From Paramecium sonneborni (Eukaryota; Ciliophora; Oligohymenophorea; Peniculida; Parameciidae), in contig CAJJDN010000039.1 in assembly GCA_905182985.1 (NCBI GenBank), forward strand, positions 248,001 to 312,000: a stretch of DNA of 64,000 nt. The letters are read 5' to 3'. The translations under genes and the position numbers were made by a program. The notes under the pieces were generated by a model. The model did not search any database and was not told the origin of the DNA. It saw nothing but the letters and a program-made list of their open reading frames with translations. Within the stretch, counting starts at the first letter, position 1. Each line of letters begins with the position of its first letter. Positions 56,979 to 64,000 of the stretch are shown here, one piece after another.

Positions 56979-59355
56979 TCATTTTAATAAATCAAACATA
57001 TCAAGTACTTGTAAGGAAGTTTTTTGTTGAAATATATTCTATTCTATTAAAGTTCTTAATGTTCTTATTTCCTTTTAGAGAGTTATATCAATTGTTATTA
57101 ATTATTTTCCAATTTTAGAACTCAAAAACTAGTCTAATATTAAAAATTAAGTTCTACAATATTAACCTATAACTTTTTAATTTTATTAATTAGATTCTCT
57201 CAAATGATTTGAGAGACTAATAATAATTTGTTGCATCTATTTTTATTATATTGTTAATTATCTTTTTTAGTGATAGTTATTATCATACTTAAATATTGAA
57301 TTTTTATTTTCTATCATTCGAATATTGTTTGGAGAATAATTATGTTATTTCAAATTTTATTTATTCCTTTTGGATAATTTATGTTCTAATCTTGAAGTAT
57401 AAATTTCATCCATATTCTTTTTGGTAACTATTTTAGTATCATTATTGATAATATCCTTATTCAAATGAACTTAAGATATTTCATCATCTGGTTTACATTC
57501 TGATAAATTTGAAATAATTTCATAAAATGATTTTTTTAAATTAGAATTACCATTTCTTAAATTTTGAAATTTTGGAGTCCAATTATTTAATTACTTTAAA
57601 TTTTCTGATAATTAACCAGGTGCATTATCACTAATATTACTCAACTAATCATTATCAAATGAATTATTTGAATTACTTAAATTTAATCTCTCAACTTCTT
57701 CTTCTGATTAAGAAATATTAGAAATTCTATTAATATCTTCATCAAAATAAATTTGCTAAGATTTTATTATCGAATTTCTAATTGAAATCAATTACTATTT
57801 CTTTAATAATTTATATAAGAAAATATTACGAATTTAAGGTAAAAAACAAAGCATCAAAGTTGAATAAGTAATAGGAACAAGTTAAAAATTAATAAGAAAC
57901 TATTAAATCATTAAATTTTTGGTTAAAATTGATTTATCTAATAAAGATAATTTAGTATAAGGGTTGATACTACAAAAATTAAAAAGATTTTAATCGTTAA
58001 GTTATCTTATTTGTGAAGTATTCCATTCACTACAGTATTGTAAAGTAACAAAATTATTTTTTTCAACGAGAATTTCTAAACAAGTTTATCCTTTTAAATT
58101 TTAATGATTTACATCAAATGGTTATTATAATAAAACTTAATAAAACTATTTGACTCTTTTGTGATCACTAAAAGCACTTGCAATATGTAATGGTGTTTCT
58201 TTAAAAATATCATACTGTGCAGGATTGGCACCAGAATTAATCAAATCTTATAGTAATTCTACTTAACAATGTTATGCTGCAATATGTAAATTAGAGGATT
58301 ACAATCCTCCTCCTAAATTTAAATTAATTTTGTATTAAAGTATCAATTTAACTAATCGATAATACTTTTTTTCTATAGCTAAACTTAATGGAGTATGTCC
58401 TTTAAGATCAATTTGATTTGCTAATTCCAAATGATGATTTAATAAATATTCTAAAATTCCAATTTCATCATATACAATAGCCAAATGCATAAGATTCTAA
58501 ATTTATTGTCCATAAAGATACTTATTTATAATCATTAATGTAATTCAATTATGTCTCATGTAAATGGTAATTCAGCTACTCCTTGATTTGGGTTAGGAGT
58601 TGTTCATTTTGAGAATCTATTGAGAGGTAAGGTTTTTTGTACTTATACTATCATTTAGAATATCTCCTTAAGTAACACTAATTACATTACTGATTGATTT
58701 ATAATTCATTATATATGATTCAAAAGTTAATTCATCAGATATCGCTTCTACCAATGTGAAAAATACTTTCAATTTCTAATCATCTAATATAAAATCTAAT
58801 TAAGATTAACAAAATATTCCCCAACCTAATCCTAAAACCTCTAAAGTACTATTTAACTCTAAAATTTATTTAGTTATATTAGTAAAGTAATTTTATTATA
58901 TATAAAGTTTCTTTAGATGTAATTTACATATAGAAGGATCTATTTATTTCAACAAATTCTTTGCTATATTAAGAATTGATAATCTAGGAACATCAGTACA
59001 TTAAATTGGTCCAAAATTATGTAACTAATTATCTTCTAATGAGAGATTTTGTAATAATGGGGTTTTTTTTAATAAATTCATGTCAAACTCTTTTAATTTA
59101 TTTTCATTTAACATTAAATATAAAAGACCATTCCATATCATTGCATCCTTTTATAGTAAACTTTTTAGTTACATTAAATATATTTAATCCTTATCTTGAA
59201 TAATCTAAAAGTAATTGTTGTTATTAATTTTGAGAACTAGCTTATTTAGTAGCTTAGAAACTACGTTAAGTTACAAATTTGACTTATAATGGACTTCGTT
59301 AACGCTTGTTTTTACCTGATTGCATTGATAGGCATTATTCAAAAGTTTCATTCAT
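56979..59355 (-). CDS. LRR-ankyrin protein, 767 residues
   Basis: One continuous gene once introns of 22, 26 and 25 nt are removed, giving exactly 768 codons. Residues ~60-190 carry leucine-rich repeats (LLQNLSLEDNQLHNFGPI, VPRLSILNIAKNLLKQIDPS, LKKLYIQQNYFTNITKQ, LEVLGLGWGIF). After NYHLHETQLNYINDYKQ come ankyrin repeats: NLMHLAIVYDEIGILEYLL, GHTPLSLAIEKKYYRLVKLI, SNLHIAAQHCQVELLQDLIN and ETPLHIASAFSDH. The C-terminal ~300 residues are Ser/Asn/Gln rich with a coiled coil. LRR and ankyrin domains both bind proteins, so a scaffold role is likely. Its start lies 23 bp from the stop of the next gene upstream. Confidence 0.75.
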
Positions 59356-59378
59356 TTTATATATTATTATGAAATAAA

Positions 59379-60166
59379 TCACTTTTTTAACAAACATTTT
59401 AGTGTTAATTTACTTAATGGCATATGCTAGAAGGATTTTTTTAAATTAGTTTCAGTGTAGCATCGCTAACTCATCTATTTTTAATCTTTTTCATCTGATT
59501 ACTCAAGTATAGTAAGTAATTGAGTATTATTATTGTTAATCATTCCTACAGAAGAGTGTTTTAGATCAGTCATTTAAGTTTTAAAATCTGTATATATCTC
59601 ATCAATAACAACATTTGTAATGACTTTCAAATTTTATTTGAGTATATTTAAATTTAGTACATAAGAATCAACTATTTTGTCTTTTTGTTATTTGTTAAGT
59701 ACATTCATAATATGTGAGCGTTCATTTTAAAAGATTGATTCAAAGAGAGACTTAATTTAGATCATGAATTTAGACTAGACCAACCTCATTAAAACAGATT
59801 AGATGTCATTAAATTTAATGATTTCTCTCTCTATTCGTTAAATAAAATCATTCATTTTAATTAAATATATCATCCCATAATCTATTGTTCATTGTTTAAA
59901 TACTATTGAGGGTTAAAAGTGACTTCTTAATGGAGTAAGAATTTATCATCAAAGTTTGTATCAGGTTCACAAGGATCAGTGTATAGAATTTCTTGAGTAA
60001 AATAAGACTCATCTTCATTTAAGCACATTTTTTTCAGAAGTTGGCTGCCTAAATCATTCAAATCTTCCTCTTAAGATGTAGTTCTTGTTACAATTTCAAA
60101 AAGACTCTGCTGTTGTGCTTTTCTGTTTCCAACTTTGAAATATTTTCTATTTTAGTTGACATCCAT
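59379..60166 (-). CDS. Unrecognised protein, splicing uncertain
   Basis: Starts MDVNQNRKYFKVGNRKAQQQ; the first half (SQEEDLNDLGSQLLKKM, YTDPCEPDTNFDDKFLLHQE) and the second half (MIYLIKMNDFIQRIEREIIK, SHIMNVLNKQQKDKIVDSYV, ...TNVVIDEIYTDFKTQMTDL) are both protein-like but lie in different frames around 59880. No convincing GT...AG intron joins them, so there may be a frameshift or two genes. No domain is recognised. Confidence 0.45.
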
Positions 60167-60205
60167 AGTTGTACTCTGTTAAATTAATTTATTATATAAA
60201 ATTAA

Positions 60206-60732
60206 TCATTCTTTAGCTATTTAAGAAATGGGCTATTTATTTTAACTCTTGGTTTCAATTTCAACCATTAAAATATCCCCAATCTTAAATCCATGTTCTT
60301 TAAGATCTGATTCATCATCCTTCCCTGATTTCACAGAATGGACTATCCCTAAATCCTTTTTCTTTTACACTCCATGTTAATCCAAATAAACATTGCTCAC
60401 TTTAAATGATATATCTCTTCTATAAACACCATCTAATTGATATTTTAATTGATCTACAATATCTCTCAATTTAGAACTTAAACTATTAATTTTCTTATAG
60501 TATTAATTATTACAATAAGTAAAGCAATATTTCTTAAGTTTAATTTTTATTAAAGTCTTCTAAAGTAATTTATCCATATTTCCAATGTGTTCTTACTAAA
60601 AAAGGTACTTAATGCTAAAATTATTTTTTCATTTACCTTGTCCTTTTCATTTTAATTTCTATTATCTCTAAATCGTCCATATCTACTATGGATTCCATCA
60701 ACCTTTATTTGATCTTTTTTATTTGATGCCAT
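60206..60732 (-). CDS. Unrecognised protein (assembly copy 1, complete)
   Basis: Starts MASNKKDQIKVDGIHSRYGR and ends ISQIAKE at TGA 60206-60208. A 41-nt intron (gtaaatg...ttttag, near 60600) is inferred. A middle CFTYCNNQYYKKINSLSSKL helix is followed by strands (YRRDISFKVSNVYLDQHG, DLGIVHSV, HGFKIGDILMVEIET), like a small beta domain. No family is recognised. The 3' end from 60288 recurs downstream in a contig overlap. Confidence 0.5.
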
Positions 60733-61093
60733 TTAATAAAATAGTGTATTATAAAATTATTAATAAATAAATTATATATATATTTATAGACTGTTATCCA
60801 TTACATAATATAATTATTCCTCTTACTAATAATGCATAATTTGAACATATAGTTCTTTATAAATAATCTAAGCACTATATTTAATAATAGGATAGTATTA
60901 ATTGTAAAACTTGTTAAATCTGATTTTATACATTTAATAAATTTAAACATAATATATACCTGAAAATTGATAAAGAATAGTTGTCCTTTTTATAATTAAT
61001 TCTAGAAACCCTTTTGGAGAGTTTTAGATTTATTAAAAAATAAATTCATTAAATACATAGAGAATTTAATATAATACAAATTTTAATATTTAT
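60733..61093. promoter_or_regulatory. Divergent promoter region (copy 1)
   Basis: A 361-bp AT-rich spacer between divergent start codons, containing the IES described separately. The equivalent in copy 2 is 61944-62274. No specific element is recognised. Confidence 0.45.
60848..60877. mobile_element. Internal eliminated sequence (IES) retained in one copy
   Basis: A 30-bp segment beginning TATAGTTC and ending GCACTA, followed by TA, is present in copy 1 and absent from copy 2, where a single TA remains (62059-62060). The ends are inverted repeats: TATAGT on the left and TATAGT as the reverse complement on the right, fitting the Paramecium IES end consensus TAYAGYNR at six to seven positions. 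The length fits the most common IES size class (26-31 bp). It lies in the spacer between two divergent genes. This is the expected product of incomplete excision in a fraction of macronuclear molecules or of germline contamination. Confidence 0.85.
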
Positions 61094-61487
61094 ATGCCTC
61101 CTAAAAGTAGAAAACTAGAGCTCAATTCAAATCAACTCAAGGTAAAATGAATATTTTGATTAGTCGAGAAAGAAGGAAATACTGCATTCCTGAATAGATA
61201 ATATAATAAAGCAATTATTTTATATACAAAAGCTCTTTGTAAGCTGATTATAAAAATGATTTTTTTAGAGATTGAAGAGAACCCTATTTGTTATAATAAT
61301 CGTTCGCAAGCATATATCCAGACAGAAGAACTAGAATTAGCTTTACAAGATTGTAATAAAGCATTACAATTAAATCCAGGTTATGTGAAAGCAATCACTA
61401 ACAAAGCATAAGTGTTATATGAAATGGGTTATGTTTAAGTAATCTTTTAAACTTATTGTTAGGAAGCTATAGAATGTTTGTAGAGCA
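61094..61487 (+). CDS. 5' fragment of the TPR-SET gene (assembly copy 1)
   Basis: Repeats the start of the gene at 62275 onward and is cut by the N run at 61488. Confidence 0.8.
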
Positions 61488-61498
61488 NNNNNNNNNNN

Positions 61499-61943
61499 AA
61501 TCCATGTTCTTTAAGATCTGATTCATCATCCTTCCCTGATTTCACAGAATGGACTATCCCTAAATCCTTTTTCTTTTACACTCCATGTTAATCCAAATAA
61601 ACATTGCTCACTTTAAATGATATATCTCTTCTATAAACACCATCTAATTGATATTTTAATTGATCTACAATATCTCTCAATTTAGAACTTAAACTATTAA
61701 TTTTCTTATAGTATTAATTATTACAATAAGTAAAGCAATATTTCTTAAGTTTAATTTTTATTAAAGTCTTCTAAAGTAATTTATCCATATTTCCAATGTG
61801 TTCTTACTAAAAAAGGTACTTAATGCTAAAATTATTTTTTCATTTACCTTGTCCTTTTCATTTTAATTTCTATTATCTCTAAATCGTCCATATCTACTAT
61901 GGATTCCATCAACCTTTATTTGATCTTTTTTATTTGATGCCAT
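61499..61943 (-). CDS. 5' part of the unrecognised gene (assembly copy 2)
   Basis: Same as 60288-60732, lacking the last codons because the contig starts at 61499. Not a separate gene. Confidence 0.5.
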
Positions 61944-62274
61944 TTAATAAAATAGTGTATTATAAAATTATTAATAAATAAATTATATATATATTTATAG
62001 ACTGTTATCCATTACATAATATAATTATTCCTCTTACTAATAATGCATAATTTGAACATATTTAATAATAGGATAGTATTAATTGTAAAACTTGTTAAAT
62101 CTGATTTTATACATTTAATAAATTTAAACATAATATATACCTGAAAATTGATAAAGAATAGTTGTCCTTTTTATAATTAATTCTAGAAACCCTTTTGGAG
62201 AGTTTTAGATTTATTAAAAAATAAATTCATTAAATACATAGAGAATTTAATATAATACAAATTTTAATATTTAT

Positions 62275-64000
62275 ATGCCTCCTAAAAGTAGAAAACTAGA
62301 GCTCAATTCAAATCAACTCAAGGTAAAATGAATATTTTGATTAGTCGAGAAAGAAGGAAATACTGCATTCCTGAATAGATAATATAATAAAGCAATTATT
62401 TTATATACAAAAGCTCTTTGTAAGCTGATTATAAAAATGATTTTTTTAGAGATTGAAGAGAACCCTATTTGTTATAATAATCGTTCGCAAGCATATATCC
62501 AGACAGAAGAACTAGAATTAGCTTTACAAGATTGTAATAAAGCATTACAATTAAATCCAGGTTATGTGAAAGCAATCACTAACAAAGCATAAGTGTTATA
62601 TGAAATGGGTTATGTTTAAGTAATCTTTTAAACTTATTGTTAGGAAGCTATAGAATGTTTGTAGAGCATAAATAATCATACTCCAGAAAGTGAAATGTTA
62701 CTCAATCAATATTAATCATAATCTCTCAAAGTAAAACTGATATCACATCAAGACTTTATTAGATTAAGGAGAATTAGAACGATAAAAGAGACTATTAGAA
62801 TGGTTGAAATAAGGAAAAGCAATCTTTCCAAAAATCAAAATTGAATGCTATTCAGAAGATTATCGCGGTGTTAATGCTAAATAAACTATAAGTGCCAAAG
62901 AGCTCATTCTATTTATACCAAAGTCTCATATGATTACTTTAGAAATGGCTAAGGAAACTTCTATAGCTAAAAAAATGATATAATTCAGATTAGATTTACT
63001 CTCACCTAAACATTCATTTCTATCTACTTTCCTACTATAAGAGAAATTCAAACCTAATTCATTTTGGAAACCATATCTAGATATTTTACCATAATCTTAT
63101 CCCTCATTTCCCATATTTTTTAATAATAATGATTTAGAATGGCTTAAAGGCTCTCCATTTTAAAGTAACTTTTCTTTAATAATAATTAGAATAAATCAAA
63201 GATAAGCTATCTGACCTTAAAAAAGATTATAATGATATCTGTACTATTGCACCTGAATTTACTTAATATTAATTCCATGAATTCTGTTGGGCAAGAATGA
63301 CAGCCAGTAGTAGAATTTTTGGAATTAATATAAAAGGTATAAAAACAGATGCATTTGTACCTTTGGCTGATATGCTGAATCATAAGAGACCTAAATTAAC
63401 CTCTTGGTGTTATTCTGATGAAAAATAAGGATTTATCATTGAAACTGATGAAAAAATAGAGCGAGGATAAATGATTTTCGATAGTTATGGACGAAAATGC
63501 AATTCAAGATTTTTATTAAATTATGGTTTTGTAGTTGAAGATAATGATGCAAATGAAGTTAATGTTATTGCTGAAGCTGATCAGTATGATCCTCTATTGC
63601 ATTTAAAAGAAGAAGCTGTAAAAGAATCATTATAATGGCCTAAAACCTTTAGATTAGTTATGGATACTGATGGTAATCATATAAAATATTATCTATTAGA
63701 AAACACTGTTATTGAATTTATGAGTTATATCAGATTTTTAGTAATTAATGATGAAAACCAACTTTAATTACTTTTAAATTAAAAAGGCTACTAAAATTTT
63801 AAACCAACTAAAACTTAACCTATTGGAATTTATAATGAATTAGATATGTGGATAATGATTGGTAGAATATGTAAAAAGTTTCTTAAACACTATCCAACTA
63901 CATTTGAGGTGAGTTTATATTTAAATTATTTAGTAAGATTAAGAAATCCTAAAAATTTGTGAATTGACTACAAATTAAAGAAATTGCTTGATTTTAAGAA
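62275..64000 (+). CDS. TPR plus SET-domain lysine/histidine methyltransferase (3' partial)
   Basis: Starts MPPKSRKLELNSNQLK. Three TPR-like units follow (ERRKEGNTAF-type start, NNRSQAYIQTEELELALQDC, LNPGYVKAITNKAQVLYEMG). Residues ~150-430 form a SET domain of the SETD3/Rubisco LSMT class: an N-SET region with YRGVNAKQTI, FHEFCWARMTASSRIFGI, the substrate-site VPLADMLNHKRPKLTS (DMLNH) and the terminal FDSYGRKCNSRFLLNYGF. The C-terminal helical region continues to base 64000 without a TGA. Introns of 22, about 31, 25, 22 and 25 nt are visible, plus one of 25 nt near 63910. Such enzymes methylate lysine or actin histidine residues; the target here is unknown. Confidence 0.85.

Larger units (their letters stand above)
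60288..62668 (+). repeat. Direct duplication around 11 N with a 30-bp length difference (assembly overlap 6)
   Basis: Bases 60288-61487 (1,200 bp) recur at 61499-62668 (1,170 bp); 61488-61498 are N. The copies agree apart from one segment of 30 bp present only in copy 1 (60848-60877). The rest indicates an unmerged contig overlap; the length difference is described separately. Confidence 0.95.

Noticed and set aside
1..64000. Macronuclear telomere repeats (mixed G4T2/G3T3 type)
   Set aside because: No run of C4A2, C3A3 or their complements occurs at the ends or internally, so the window is internal to a chromosome.

Overview
This window is macronuclear-type DNA from a ciliate, very probably Paramecium. 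Long reading frames appear only when TAA and TAG are read as glutamine and TGA is the sole stop. Introns are tiny (mostly 22-31 nt, GT...AG). Genes are packed tightly on both strands, some divergent starts lie 13-28 bp apart, and two genes encode trichocyst matrix proteins. Under the standard code almost nothing here looks like a gene.

Layout. 1-5.0 kb: a TIP30/HTATIP2-like oxidoreductase (partial), two unrecognised proteins and a DH-PH-PX RhoGEF. 5.7-8.4 kb: a compact pair (an HROB-like OB-fold protein and a discoidin-like protein), present twice because of an assembly overlap, then an unrecognised multi-exon gene that shares a 13-bp divergent promoter with a large Q-rich coiled-coil protein. 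13.5-18.4 kb: beta-adaptin without an ear, a sirtuin, a decayed locus, and delta-COP without its mu-homology domain. 18.9-22.9 kb: a trichocyst matrix protein and ribosomal protein uS8. 23-30.6 kb: a TPR protein, an F-BAR/PH-like protein, a multi-pass membrane protein and ribosomal protein uS15. 31-36.9 kb: acyl-CoA oxidase, a fatty-acid hydroxylase/sterol-desaturase family enzyme, a coiled-coil protein and an aquaporin. 37-45 kb: a second trichocyst matrix protein, a small secreted protein, a CK1 kinase, a four-span membrane protein and a TPH-like coiled-coil protein. 45.9-50 kb: two unrecognised proteins, a broken CLAMP/SPEF1-like gene, a mitotic-type cyclin with an interrupted cyclin box and an alveolin-type cortical protein. 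50.4-55.4 kb: a VHS/ENTH-coiled-coil-alpha-appendage protein, a metallophosphoesterase and a dual-specificity phosphatase. 55.8-64 kb: remnants of a histidine kinase, an LRR-ankyrin protein, two unrecognised genes and a TPR-SET methyltransferase that runs off the end.

Six times, 1.1-1.3 kb of sequence is repeated directly on both sides of a run of N. These are contig ends that overlap but were not merged, not real duplications, so one of each pair of gene copies is an artefact. The copies are still informative. One pair differs by two base changes confined to an intron. Another differs by exactly 30 bp bounded by TA with TATAGT inverted ends, which is the signature of a Paramecium internal eliminated sequence kept in one copy only.

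Biologically, the genes touch regulated secretion (trichocysts), vesicle coats, cortex and cilia, signalling and housekeeping. The most interesting group is three coat proteins with non-standard domain composition: beta-adaptin lacking an appendage, delta-COP lacking its mu-homology domain, and a VHS/ENTH protein that carries an alpha-adaptin-like appendage. All gene models were read by eye; several splice junctions are uncertain and are flagged.
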